A DNA stretch of 64,000 nt from Pseudonocardia kunmingensis. GTDB lineage: Bacteria > Actinomycetota > Actinomycetes > Mycobacteriales > Pseudonocardiaceae. The stretch lies in NCBI RefSeq assembly GCF_006716445.1, contig NZ_VFPA01000001.1, positions 992,001 to 1,056,000 of the forward strand, read 5' to 3'. Shown here piece after piece: positions 24,836-33,334 of the stretch. Under the pieces are notes generated by a model that had not been told where the DNA came from, did not search any database, and worked only from the letters and a program-made list of their open reading frames with translations. How positions within the stretch are numbered: position 1 is the first letter of the stretch; every line of letters begins with the position of its first letter. A program made the translations under genes and the position numbers.

Positions 24836-25288
24836 TCAGCGGTCCGCGGACAACCGGCGGGCGTGCCCGCGGTTCAGCTCCCCGAGGCGGCGGAGGTCGT
24901 CGGCCAGCCCGTGCAGCTCCCGCGCGGGGCGCGACCCCAGCAACCGCCCTGCGTCGTCCAGGAGCGGCTGCCACACCGCGCCACGCAGGTCGGCGTGCGC
25001 GTCGGAGACCTCGACGATGTGCGCCCGCCGGTCGTCGCGGCTCGCGCGGCGCGTGACGTAGCCGGCGCCCTCGAGCCGGTCGACCACCTTGGTGACGGCG
25101 GCCGGGCTGAGGTGGCTCGCCGCGGCGAGCGCGCCCGCCGTCATCGGCCCGTCGCGCTCGAGGATCTCCAGGCAGCGCAGGTCGTTGCGGTTGACGCCGT
25201 AGCGGGCCGCGACGGCGTCGAGCAGGGCCTCGGTGGCGGCGTGCAGCTCGCGAGCCGCGCGCACGACCGCGGCCGCCTCGCTGTCCAT
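24836..25288 (-). CDS. MarR-family transcriptional regulator
   Basis: 150 residues. The winged helix lies at about 25-110: NRNDLRCLEILERDGPMTAG, ASHLSPAAVTKVVDRLEGAGYV and the wing RRASRDDRRAHIVEV. The ATG at 25288 with AAGGAG seven to eight bases upstream is preferred over the longer frame from 25354. It is divergent from a four-helix membrane protein across 64 bp that include an AT-rich operator candidate, so that gene is the likely target. Confidence 0.9.
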   Translation of the reverse strand: MDSEAAAVVRAARELHAATEALLDAVAARYGVNRNDLRCLEILERDGPMTAGALAAASHLSPAAVTKVVDRLEGAGYVTRRASRDDRRAHIVEVSDAHADLRGAVWQPLLDDAGRLLGSRPARELHGLADDLRRLGELNRGHARRLSADR

Positions 25289-25308
25289 ACCGACTCCTTC
25301 GCACGGTG

Positions 25309-25327
25309 TACATTTCACGGCGTAAAT
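25309..25327. promoter_or_regulatory. Candidate MarR operator
   Basis: TACATTTCACGGCGTAAAT is an imperfect dyad (ATTT...AAAT) and strikingly AT-rich for this genome. It lies between the divergent MarR and membrane-protein starts. No consensus is available to compare it with. Confidence 0.3.
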
Positions 25328-25352
25328 CATCTTACCGCCGTGGAGGACCACC

Positions 25353-25838
25353 ATGCCGAACCGGCACCTGCCCGCGATCGCCGCGGGGCTCTACTCCGCC
25401 TGGGGACTGCTGCACCTCGGCCTGGGCACGGCGATGTCGTGGAGCGCGCTCGCGAGCGGTCCGCCCGCGGGCGAGCTCGAGGCCGAGAGCGCGATGTACT
25501 TCCTCTGCGCCATCGTCTTCGGCGTCCAGGCGATCGTCGTCGCCCTCACCCTCAACCGGCGCAACGACCGCGTCGGCTACTGGCTGAACCTCGCGGTGCT
25601 CGGGGCCGTCGACGCCGCGTTCCTCGTCGTCATGGTCGTTCCCGGACACGTCGACGTCGCCGGCGGCCTCTCCGGCCCGCTCCTCTGGTGCCTCGCGGCC
25701 GCCGTCTCGACGGCCGCGCTGCGCTCCGGGGGAGTCCCCGCGCAACAGCCGGAACCGGCTACGACGCCAGCGCCTCCGCACCCGCCGGGCTCCAGCGCCG
25801 CCCGTGCCAGCTCCGGAACGGGCCCGGCCGGTTGGTGA
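25353..25838 (+). CDS. Four-helix membrane protein under MarR control
   Basis: 161 residues with four hydrophobic segments: IAAGLYSAWGLLHLGLGTAM, AMYFLCAIVFGVQAIVVALT, GYWLNLAVLGAVDAAFLVVM and LLWCLAAAVSTAAL. A disordered Pro/Ala tail (about 127-161) overlaps the convergent glycerophosphodiesterase by 80 bp. The start is ATG at 25353 after GGAGG. The function is unknown; MarR-paired small membrane proteins are often efflux- or stress-related. Confidence 0.75.
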   Translation: MPNRHLPAIAAGLYSAWGLLHLGLGTAMSWSALASGPPAGELEAESAMYFLCAIVFGVQAIVVALTLNRRNDRVGYWLNLAVLGAVDAAFLVVMVVPGHVDVAGGLSGPLLWCLAAAVSTAALRSGGVPAQQPEPATTPAPPHPPGSSAARASSGTGPAGW

Positions 25839-26607
25839 TGACGCCGTCGACGCCCGAGGCGCCCGCGGCGCCCCACTCGTCGGGCTCGTCGAGCGTCCAC
25901 GGGTACACGCTGTAACCGGCCTCGCGCAGCCGGGCCGCGAGGCCGGGCACCTGGCTGGGCAGCTGTCCGATCGGGTTGCAGCCGGCCACGTCGAGCGCGC
26001 GCAGCCGCCCGAGCAGTGCCTCGGGGTCCTCGCGGCGGAGCACGAGCAGCGACCGGGGCAGGTCGGGGGCGGCGTTGCGGGCCGCGGCGACCGTCTCCGG
26101 CTCGAACCCCTGCAGGATCGTGCGCCCGGCCAGGCCGTGGCGCCGGATCGCGGCGACCGGCCCGGCGAGCTGCGCGGCCGTCCAGCGGCCCTTCAGCTCG
26201 ATGAGCCAGCCGACGTCCGGGTGCGCCGCGCCCCACTCGGCGACGGCGCCGAACATGGGCACCCGCGCGCCGGCGAACTCGGACCCGAACCAGCTGCCGG
26301 CGTCGGCCGCACCGAGCGCCGCGGCCGTGAGCTCGGCCACCGGGGCGTCGATCCCGGTGGTCCGCAGCGCGGACGCGTCGTGGATGACGGCGGCGTCGCC
26401 GTCGGCGGTGAGCCGCAGGTCGATCTCGATGAGGTCGCTGCCGGCGGCGACGGCCGCGGCGAACGCCTCGATCGTGTTCTCCGGGGCGGACGCCGAGTCG
26501 CCGCGGTGGGCGATGGTGCGGATCCGGCCGGGCTGCGGGCGGAGGGCTTCGGGGAGCAGGTCGCTCGGCTGCGTGCCCCCACTGCGCGGGCTAGAGATAG
26601 CGGGCAA
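25759..26607 (-). CDS. Glycerophosphodiester phosphodiesterase
   Basis: 282-residue GDPD-family enzyme that hydrolyses glycerophosphodiesters to sn-glycerol-3-phosphate and an alcohol. Catalytic and Ca-binding residues are visible: H34-R35 and E43 (AHRGDSASAPENT), E61 and D63 (IEIDLRLTADG) and H76 (AVIHDAS). No signal peptide is present, so it acts in the cytosol after uptake, like UgpQ. No ATG or GTG is available near the family start; TTG at 26607 is the likely start and lies inside the end of the upstream gene (17-bp overlap), implying coupled translation with the ABC importer genes. Confidence 0.9.
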   Translation of the reverse strand: MPAISSPRSGGTQPSDLLPEALRPQPGRIRTIAHRGDSASAPENTIEAFAAAVAAGSDLIEIDLRLTADGDAAVIHDASALRTTGIDAPVAELTAAALGAADAGSWFGSEFAGARVPMFGAVAEWGAAHPDVGWLIELKGRWTAAQLAGPVAAIRRHGLAGRTILQGFEPETVAAARNAAPDLPRSLLVLRREDPEALLGRLRALDVAGCNPIGQLPSQVPGLAARLREAGYSVYPWTLDEPDEWGAAGASGVDGVITNRPGPFRSWHGRRWSPAGAEALAS

Positions 26608-27940
26608 CGTTCTGCTCGTACGAGGTGGTGATCTCGGCGGCGGCCGCGGAGAAGGCGGTGGCCGGGTTCTCGTTCTGGAGCATGATCCTTTCCAGGGCCG
26701 TGGTGAGGTACTGGTCGCCGGACGGGACGAAGGTGCGCACCCAGTCCTGCACGCGGGTGGTCGCGAGCTGGTCGACGGCGGTGCGGGCCTGCGGGCGCTC
26801 GGCGAACACCGCGGCCATGTCGGGGCTGTCGACGGCCGAGGTGCGCACCGGCATGTAGCCGGTGCCGGCGGAGAAGTGGGCCGTCTGCTCGGGCTCGGTG
26901 AGGAACTTCAGGAACATCCCGGCGGCGAGCTGCTGCTCGGGCGACTTCGCCGAGGCGATCGCGATCCCGGTACCGCCGGTGGGGCAGGCGGGGCCCGCGG
27001 GGCCTTCGGGCAGGAACCCGGTGCCGACCTCGAACTGCGCCTGCTTCAGGATCGCGCTCAACGACCCGGTGGAGGCCATGGTGCACGCCGTGACGCCCGC
27101 CGTGAAGTCCACGACGTACCCGTCCGATGCGCCGGCGGACACGGCGGCGACCTTCCGGTCGTTGACCATCGCTCGCAGGTACTCCCCCGCGTCCAGGGTC
27201 TCCGGCTTGTCGAGGGTCACCGTCCATTCGTCGGAGTACGCCCCGCCGCGACCCCACATGATGTTGCAGAACCACCACGCCGTCCACGACGGGCCCTTGC
27301 CCAGGCCCAGCGGCGGCGCGCCGACGACCCCGGCGAGCGCCGGCGCCCACTGCTCGTACTCGTCCCACGTCTGCGGGGCGCGGTCGGGCAGTCCGGCGCG
27401 CTGCCAGACCTCGCGGTTGTAGTAGAAGAGCGGCGTGGAGCGCGCGTAGGGCAGCGCCCAGTGCTGGTCGTTGAACGCGTAGTCGTCGTAGAGGGTGCGG
27501 TTGTAGTCGGCGGTGTCGATCTGCAGGTGCTGCGCCAGCCCCTCGAGCGGGATGATCTGGCCGTTGATCATGTAGCGGAACCACCAGACGTCGCTGGCGC
27601 CCACCAGGTCGGGCACGTTGTCCGTGCCGCTGGCCGCCTGGAAGCGCTGGGCGATCTCCTCGTAGTCCTTGCCCGCGGTGACCAGGTTGACCGTGATGCC
27701 CGGGTTCTGCTCCTGGAAGCGGCGGATGTACTCCTGCTCCAGCGCGATGGAGGTGCCGGGGTGGTTGCTCCACCAGGTGATCTGCGAGGCCGGCTGCACA
27801 CCGGACCAGTCGGTGTCGCTCTGCGCGGCGCCACCGCCGCCGCTCAGGCTCGGCCCGCCGCAGGCGGCCAGCGCGGCCGAGCCGCCCAGCAGGGCACCCA
27901 GGCGCAGCAGGTCGCGCCGGGAGAGGTCGAGAGTACGCAT
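26591..27940 (-). CDS. UgpB-like ABC transporter substrate-binding lipoprotein
   Basis: 449 residues. The N-terminal twin-arginine-type signal SRRDLLRLGALLGGSAALAAC ends in a lipobox (Cys27), so it should be a membrane-anchored, Tat-exported lipoprotein. The extracytoplasmic solute-binding family 1 fold is shown by ITWWSNHPGTSIALEQEYI, FYYNREVWQRAGLP, WDEYEQWAPAL and GGTGIAIASAKSPEQQLA. Its glycerophosphodiesterase neighbour points to glycerol-3-phosphate or glycerophosphodiesters, though family members also bind oligosaccharides. It is third in the minus-strand transporter operon. Confidence 0.88.
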   Translation of the reverse strand: MRTLDLSRRDLLRLGALLGGSAALAACGGPSLSGGGGAAQSDTDWSGVQPASQITWWSNHPGTSIALEQEYIRRFQEQNPGITVNLVTAGKDYEEIAQRFQAASGTDNVPDLVGASDVWWFRYMINGQIIPLEGLAQHLQIDTADYNRTLYDDYAFNDQHWALPYARSTPLFYYNREVWQRAGLPDRAPQTWDEYEQWAPALAGVVGAPPLGLGKGPSWTAWWFCNIMWGRGGAYSDEWTVTLDKPETLDAGEYLRAMVNDRKVAAVSAGASDGYVVDFTAGVTACTMASTGSLSAILKQAQFEVGTGFLPEGPAGPACPTGGTGIAIASAKSPEQQLAAGMFLKFLTEPEQTAHFSAGTGYMPVRTSAVDSPDMAAVFAERPQARTAVDQLATTRVQDWVRTFVPSGDQYLTTALERIMLQNENPATAFSAAAAEITTSYEQNVARYL

Positions 27941-27960
27941 CGAACGCCTTTCGAGGAGGT

Positions 27961-28821
27961 TCAGCCGGTGACGGCGCCGGCGACCAGCCCGGCGACGATC
28001 CGGCGCTGGAGGAGGAGGAAGACGGCGAGGACGGGCACCGTGACCAGGACGGTGCCGGCCATGACCACGCCCCAGTCGGTGAGGCCGTCGCTGTTGATCA
28101 ACAGGGTGAGCCCGACGGGGAGCGTCATCATCTCCGGCCGGTCGATCACCAGCAGCGGCCAGAGGTAGTCGTTCCACTCGGTGACGATCGAGACGAGGCC
28201 GACGGCGGCGATGGTGGGCCCGGACAGCGGCACCACGAACCGCCACAGCCGCCGCCAGTGCCCCGCACCGTCCAGCTCCGCGGCCTCGAGGATCGAGCGG
28301 GGCAGGGTGAGGAAGTGCTGACGGAACAGGAACGTGCCGAACGCGCTGGCCAGCCCGGGCATGATCAAGCCCTGGTAGGTGTTGAGCCAGCCGAGGTCGG
28401 CGATCAGCACGTAGTTCGGGATGAGCACGATCTGCTGGGGCACCAGCAACGCGCACACGACCAGCCAGAAGAAGAACCGGCGGAACGGGATGTCGAGGAA
28501 CACCAGCGCGTAGGCGGTCATGAGCCCGAGCAGCATCTTCAGCCCGGCCCCGAGCACGGTGGCGATCGCGCTGTTGACGAAGAACCGGCCGAACGGCACG
28601 GTCTGCGTGGCCGTGCCGTAGTTCGTGGGCGCGAACGACTCGGGCAGCCACTGGATCGGCAGCCGGTAGATCTCGTCGAGGCCCTTGAAGCTGGCCAGGA
28701 CCATCCAGACCAGCGGCAGCACCATCACCGCGACGGCGAGCGCCAGCGCGAGGTAGCCGCCCACGGCGGGCCGCGGCGCCCGGGGCGCGGCGACCGGTGC
28801 GTCCCGCGTCACGACGCTCAT
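27961..28821 (-). CDS. ABC transporter permease, UgpE/MalG type
   Basis: 286 residues with six predicted membrane helices. The EAA loop that docks the ATPase is ILEAAELDGAGHWRRLWRFV. MLLGLMTAYALVFLDIPFRR and VPQQIVLIPNYVLI are typical of this subunit type. The start is ATG at 28821, overlapping the previous permease stop as ATGA. It pairs with the UgpA-like permease. The ATPase is not encoded here. Confidence 0.92.
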   Translation of the reverse strand: MSVVTRDAPVAAPRAPRPAVGGYLALALAVAVMVLPLVWMVLASFKGLDEIYRLPIQWLPESFAPTNYGTATQTVPFGRFFVNSAIATVLGAGLKMLLGLMTAYALVFLDIPFRRFFFWLVVCALLVPQQIVLIPNYVLIADLGWLNTYQGLIMPGLASAFGTFLFRQHFLTLPRSILEAAELDGAGHWRRLWRFVVPLSGPTIAAVGLVSIVTEWNDYLWPLLVIDRPEMMTLPVGLTLLINSDGLTDWGVVMAGTVLVTVPVLAVFLLLQRRIVAGLVAGAVTG

Positions 28822-29780
28822 GAGTAGTGCACCTTCTTCTCCACGAACCGCAGCTGGACCACGGTGATGGCGAAGAGCACCACGAACAGGATCGTCGCGA
28901 CCGCCGAGGAGTATCCGGCGCGGCCGTTCGCGAATCCCTCGAGGTAGATCTGGTACATCATCGTGGTCGTTCCCTCGAGCGGTCCGCCGTTCGTCATCGC
29001 GCGAATGATGTCGAACGACTGCAAGGACGTCAGCAGCGTCGTGATGCTGAGGAAGAACGTGGTGGGGCCGAGTAGCGGCAGCACCACGGAGAAGAAGGTC
29101 CGAGTGCTGGAGGCACCGTCGAGGGTGGCCGCTTCGAGCAGATCCTTGGGCACCGCCTGCAATCCGGCGAGGTAGATGATGGCCACGTATCCGACGTTCT
29201 TCCAGAGGTACACGATGATGATCATCGCCAGTGCCCACTGCGGATCCGTGTACCAGTCCGGCGAACCGATTCCGACGACCCGCAGCAGCGCGGAGAGCAC
29301 ACCGAAGTTCGGGTCGAACACGAACAGCCACAGCAACCCGATCGCGACGCCCGAGAGCACGTACGGGGCCACGACGATCGTGCGGGCCGCGCCGCGCAGG
29401 CGCAGCTTCCGGTTGAGCAGCAGGGCCAGCAGCAGCCCGATCACCATGCCACCGCCCACGGTGGCCAGCGTGAACACCGCCGTGATGGCGACGGTGCGCG
29501 GCGTACCGGGGTCGGAGAACCACGCCACGTAGTTGTCCAGCCCGATCGGGATCGCGGTCGGCGAACCCAGGTTCCACTGCAACGTGGAGTAGAAGAAGGA
29601 CTGCAGCAGCGGGCGGTAGGTGAACACCACCAGCAATGCGATGTTCGGCCCGGCGAGAACAGCGAAGAGCAGCCAGTTGCGCAGCCGGTTGCGAGATCGG
29701 GCGCGCCGTCGGGAATCGGGCGCACGACGCAACCCGGCCGGCCGGATCGGGGCGTCCGGCGGCGAGGTGGCGGTGGACAT
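28818..29780 (-). CDS. ABC transporter permease, UgpA/MalF type
   Basis: 320 residues. A basic N-terminal tail leads to six membrane helices, with AVLAGPNIALLVVFTYRPLL first and the EAA loop DLLEAATLDGASSTRTFFSV. It is the first gene of the importer operon, about 170 bp from the divergently oriented side of the IclR gene. By eye, 28.9-29.6 kb is less GC-rich than the flanks, which may mark a different origin. Its substrate is inferred from the neighbours (glycerophospho-compounds). Confidence 0.92.
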   Translation of the reverse strand: MSTATSPPDAPIRPAGLRRAPDSRRRARSRNRLRNWLLFAVLAGPNIALLVVFTYRPLLQSFFYSTLQWNLGSPTAIPIGLDNYVAWFSDPGTPRTVAITAVFTLATVGGGMVIGLLLALLLNRKLRLRGAARTIVVAPYVLSGVAIGLLWLFVFDPNFGVLSALLRVVGIGSPDWYTDPQWALAMIIIVYLWKNVGYVAIIYLAGLQAVPKDLLEAATLDGASSTRTFFSVVLPLLGPTTFFLSITTLLTSLQSFDIIRAMTNGGPLEGTTTMMYQIYLEGFANGRAGYSSAVATILFVVLFAITVVQLRFVEKKVHYS

Positions 29781-29949
29781 GTTGCGGGGAGGTCCTCCCT
29801 GGTGGGTGCGATCACCCTAGAGTGCCGACACGCCCGGGATCAAGGGGCCGACGAGAGAAGTCCGATGTTTGCAGGGCGATGTCGTTGAGCGTTCACCCGC
29901 CGTTTCCCGGGCAGCCGGGATGTCCGTTCCGCGCCCGTTCCGGGAACCG

Positions 29950-30741
29950 TCAGCGCATGGCCGCGCTCACCCGCTCCGCGGCCGCCACCGCCGCGGCTCC
30001 CAGCGTCACGGCGCGATCGGCGTCGAACCGCTGCTGCGGCGCGGAGACGGCCAGCGCCCCGACCGGGCGGCCCGCCGCGTCGACGACGGCCGCCGCGACG
30101 GCGCCCACGCCCGAGCGCCAGCTCTGGTCGGCGATCGCGTAGCCGCGCCCGCGCACCGCGCGCAGCTCGGCGGCCAGCGCGTCCGGATCGGTGATCGTCT
30201 GCTCCGAGTAGCGCTCCAGCGCGTCGCCGACCAGGGACCGCGCCTCGACCGCGGGCAGGCGGGACAGCACCGCCCGCCCGCTGCAGCTCGCGTGCAGCGG
30301 GACCGGCGTGCCCAGCCGCACCCAGGTGCGCACGGGCTCGGGGCTGTCCAACCGGTCGATCACCACGAGGGCCGCGGGACCGGCGTCGGAGGCCGGGGCG
30401 TGCTCGGCGCCGAACCCGATGAGGTGGATGGTCTCGCGGGTCGCGTCGCGCAGGTCCTGCATCACGGCGTGCGCGGCCTCCCGCAGGCCGTGCTCGGCCG
30501 AGCCCCGCAGCCCCACGGCGAGCGCCCGCCCGGTGAGCGACCAGCGCTGCGGCCCACCCGGCGGCGCCGCGATCCAGCCGGCCTCGCGCAGGCTCACCAG
30601 GCAGCGCTGCACGGAGCTCTTCGGCACGCCGGTGACCCGGGCGATCTCCGAGACCCCCACGGGCTGCAGCTCCGACACCGCCTCGAGCACGCGCAGGGCG
30701 GTCCGGACGACGCGCATGCCCGACTCGGCGGCAGGACTCAT
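29950..30741 (-). CDS. IclR-family transcriptional regulator
   Basis: 263 residues. The winged helix is at about 10-65 (TALRVLEAVSELQPVGVSEI, ARVTGVPKSSVQRCLVSL). The IclR effector domain follows, with LHASCSGRAVLSRLP, GRGYAIADQSWRSGVGAVAA and VGALAVSAPQQRF. IclR proteins usually sense small acids. It is divergent from the nine-gene carboxylate operon across a 105-bp gap and is its likely regulator. The start is ATG at 30741 after GAGGAGA. Confidence 0.9.
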   Translation of the reverse strand: MSPAAESGMRVVRTALRVLEAVSELQPVGVSEIARVTGVPKSSVQRCLVSLREAGWIAAPPGGPQRWSLTGRALAVGLRGSAEHGLREAAHAVMQDLRDATRETIHLIGFGAEHAPASDAGPAALVVIDRLDSPEPVRTWVRLGTPVPLHASCSGRAVLSRLPAVEARSLVGDALERYSEQTITDPDALAAELRAVRGRGYAIADQSWRSGVGAVAAAVVDAAGRPVGALAVSAPQQRFDADRAVTLGAAAVAAAERVSAAMR

Positions 30742-30846
30742 CAGAGGTCTCCTCTTGACAGGCGCGGACGACTCCCCGATGGTGGCACGAGCCCGGACCG
30801 CAGCACGGAACATGTGCCGGGAGACGGCACGAATGGAGGAGCGGAG

Positions 30847-31704
30847 ATGCTCGTGGGCCGGACGCTCCTCTTCGTGCCCGGCGACCGGCCGGAGCGCATC
30901 GGGAAGGCGGTCGCCACCACCGCCGACGCGGTCGCGGTCGACCTCGAGGACGCCGTCGCCCCGGACGCGAAGGCCCGGGCCCGGGAGGCCGTCCCCGGCG
31001 CGGTCGCCGCCACACCCCCGCGAGCCGGGCTGTTCCTGCGCGTGAACGCCCTGGACACCCCCCACTTCGCCGACGACATGGCCACCGTCGCCGCGCTGCT
31101 GCCCCGGCTGGCCGGCGTGCTGCTGCCGAAGGTGGAGGACGCCAGGGCCGTGCAGCGCCTGGACGAGCTGCTCACCGGGCTCGAGGCGGCCGCGGGCCGT
31201 CCGGTCGGCGCCACGGCCGTGCTCCCGATCGTCGAGACCGCACGCGGTGTGCTGGCCGCGCCCGCCGTCGCCGCGGCCGGTCCGCGGGTGGCGACCCTGC
31301 TGTTCGGCACCCTCGACCTGGCCTCCGACCTCGGTGTGACGCCCACCGTCGATGGCCGGGAGCTGCTGCACGCCCGTTCGCAGGTGGTGCTCGCGACCGC
31401 GGCGGCCGGGCTGCCCGGCCCGCTCGACGGCCCGCACGCCGCCCTCGACGACGCCGACGGCCTGGTCCGCGCGAGCGTGCTGGCCCGCGAGCTCGGCTTC
31501 ACCGGCAAGGTCGTGCTGCACCCGCGCCAGCTCGCGCCGGTGCAGGAGGCGTTCTCCCCGACGGCCGCCGAGCTCGCGCGCGCCCGGGAGGTCGTCGCGG
31601 CCGCGCGGGAAGCCGGCTCGGGCGCGTTCCGCCTCGCGGACGGCACCTTCGTGGACGCCCCGGTGCTGCGCCGGGCCACCGCGCTGCTGGGGGTGCAGGA
31701 ATGA
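30847..31704 (+). CDS. HpcH/HpaI-family, CitE-like acyl-CoA lyase
   Basis: 285-residue TIM-barrel lyase of the CitE-like group: RTLLFVPGDRPERIGKAV, AVAVDLEDAVAPDAK (Mg-binding Glu/Asp), LFLRVNALDTPHFADD, LLPKVEDARAV, VLPIVETARGVLAAPAV and GKVVLHPRQLAPV. Stand-alone CitE-like enzymes without CitD/CitF cleave (3S)-citramalyl-CoA, malyl-CoA or beta-methylmalyl-CoA. With the CoA-transferase and MaoC genes that follow, citramalyl- or methylmalyl-CoA cleavage is the best guess. It is the first gene of the operon and overlaps the next by ATGA. Confidence 0.9.
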   Translation: MLVGRTLLFVPGDRPERIGKAVATTADAVAVDLEDAVAPDAKARAREAVPGAVAATPPRAGLFLRVNALDTPHFADDMATVAALLPRLAGVLLPKVEDARAVQRLDELLTGLEAAAGRPVGATAVLPIVETARGVLAAPAVAAAGPRVATLLFGTLDLASDLGVTPTVDGRELLHARSQVVLATAAAGLPGPLDGPHAALDDADGLVRASVLARELGFTGKVVLHPRQLAPVQEAFSPTAAELARAREVVAAAREAGSGAFRLADGTFVDAPVLRRATALLGVQE

Positions 31705-32849
31705 CCGCTCTCCCGCTGGACGGCGTCACGGTCGTCGGCCTGGAGCAGGCCGTGGCCGCACCGTTCGCCACCCGCCAGCTCGCCGACCTCGGCGCGCGCG
31801 TCATCAAGGTCGAGCGCCCCGACGGCGGCGACTTCGCCCGCGGCTACGACACGGTGGTGGGAGGCGAGTCCAGCGCCTTCGTCTGGCTCAACCGCGGCAA
31901 GGAGTCGGTGCAGCTCGACCTGGCAGACCCGGACGGGTTCGCGACCCTGCACCGCCTGCTCGCCCGCGCCGACGTGCTGGTCGCCAACCTCTCCCCCGCC
32001 GCCCTCGAGCGCCGCGGGCTCACCGCCGCCGCGCTCGCGCCCCGGCACCCGCACCTGATCACGTGCGTGATCAGCGGTTACCCGCCCGGCGGCCCCTCCG
32101 CCCGGAAGAAGGCCTACGACGCGCTCGTGCAGGCCGAGGCCGGGCTGATGTCGCTCACCGGCAGCGCGGGGGCGCCGGCCAAGGTCGGCATCTCGATCGC
32201 CGACATCGCCGCCGGCTGCTACGCGTACAGCGGGGTGCTCGCGGCGTTGCGCCACCGCGACCGGACGGGCGAGGCGCTGCCGGTGGACGTCTCGCTGTTC
32301 GGCGCGCTCACCGAGTGGATGGCCTACCCGCTCTATTACACGCGCCACTCCGGCACCGCGCCGGAGCCGATGGGCACCGCGCACCCCACGATCGCCCCGT
32401 ACGGGGCAGTGACGGCTGCCGACGGGCGGTCGATCATGATCGCCGTGCAGAACGAGCGCGAGTGGACGCGGTTGTGCGCCGAGGTCCTCGACGACCCCGC
32501 GCTCGCCGCCGACCCGCGGTTCACGTCCAACTCCCGGCGCGTGGCCCACCGCGCCGAGCTGGACGCCGCGCTCGCGGCCGCGTGCGCCGGGCACCCGGCC
32601 GACGTCCTGATCGCGCGCCTCGACACCGCCGGCATCGCGTGGAGCCGGTTGACCGAGCTGGCCGACCTCGCCGACCACCCGGAGCTCGCGCCCGACGGGC
32701 GCTGGCTCTCGACCACGACTCCCGCGGGCGAGGTGCGCACGCTGCGCCCGCCCGCGGCGCCGAGCGACCGGGTGGCCACCGACGGCGCCGTGCCCGCGCT
32801 CGGCGCGCACACCGCGGCCGTGCTGGCCGAACTGGAGGAGGGACAGTGA
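31701..32849 (+). CDS. CaiB/BaiF (class III) CoA-transferase
   Basis: 382-residue family III CoA-transferase. It has VVGLEQAVAAPFATRQLADLGARVIKVERP (in part), FVWLNRGKESVQLDL and KAYDALVQAEAGLMSLTG, where Asp140 aligns with the nucleophilic aspartate of formyl-CoA transferase. The likely role is moving CoA from succinyl-CoA or acetyl-CoA to the imported acid, or to and from its breakdown product. The ATG overlaps the lyase stop and its own stop overlaps the MaoC GTG, so translation is coupled in series. Confidence 0.9.
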   Translation: MTALPLDGVTVVGLEQAVAAPFATRQLADLGARVIKVERPDGGDFARGYDTVVGGESSAFVWLNRGKESVQLDLADPDGFATLHRLLARADVLVANLSPAALERRGLTAAALAPRHPHLITCVISGYPPGGPSARKKAYDALVQAEAGLMSLTGSAGAPAKVGISIADIAAGCYAYSGVLAALRHRDRTGEALPVDVSLFGALTEWMAYPLYYTRHSGTAPEPMGTAHPTIAPYGAVTAADGRSIMIAVQNEREWTRLCAEVLDDPALAADPRFTSNSRRVAHRAELDAALAAACAGHPADVLIARLDTAGIAWSRLTELADLADHPELAPDGRWLSTTTPAGEVRTLRPPAAPSDRVATDGAVPALGAHTAAVLAELEEGQ

Positions 32850-33334
32850 CCGTCCACACCGGATGGCAGGGCCGGTTCTACGAGGACTTCGTGGTCGGTG
32901 ACGTGTACGAGCACCCGCTCGGGCGCACGGTCACCACCACCGACAACATCTGGTTCACGCTGCTCACGCAGAACACCGCGCCGCTGCACTTCGACCACGA
33001 GTACGCCAAGCGCACCGAGTTCGGGAAGCCGCTGGTGAACTCCGCGTTCACGCTGGCGCTCGTCACCGGCCAGACGGTCACCGACGTCTCGCAGAACGTG
33101 TTCGCGAACCTGTCGTGGGACGGGATCAGGCTGCCGAACCCCGTGTTCGAGGGCGACACGATCCACTCCCGCTCGACGGTCGAGGCCGTGCGGGAGTCGA
33201 GGTCCCGGCCCGGGCTCGGCCTCGTCACCGTGAGCACCACCGGGTACAAGCAGACCGGCGAGACCGTCGTGGAGTTCACCCGCACGCTGCTGGTCTACAA
33301 GCGCGGGCACGGCCCGCGGGCGGAGGGTTCATGA
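32846..33334 (+). CDS. MaoC-like enoyl-CoA hydratase
   Basis: 162-residue hot-dog-fold hydratase. Features are GRFYEDFVVGDVYEHPLGRT, TAPLHFDHEYAKRTEFGKPLVNSAF (in part; the Asp/His hydratase segment), LSWDGIRLPNPVFEGDTIHS and a FTRTLLVYKRG end. The same layout is seen in mesaconyl/itaconyl-CoA hydratase-type MaoC proteins. It would add water across an unsaturated dicarboxylyl-CoA and so feed the CitE-like lyase. The GTG start overlaps the CoA-transferase stop (GTGA). Confidence 0.88.
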   Translation: MTVHTGWQGRFYEDFVVGDVYEHPLGRTVTTTDNIWFTLLTQNTAPLHFDHEYAKRTEFGKPLVNSAFTLALVTGQTVTDVSQNVFANLSWDGIRLPNPVFEGDTIHSRSTVEAVRESRSRPGLGLVTVSTTGYKQTGETVVEFTRTLLVYKRGHGPRAEGS

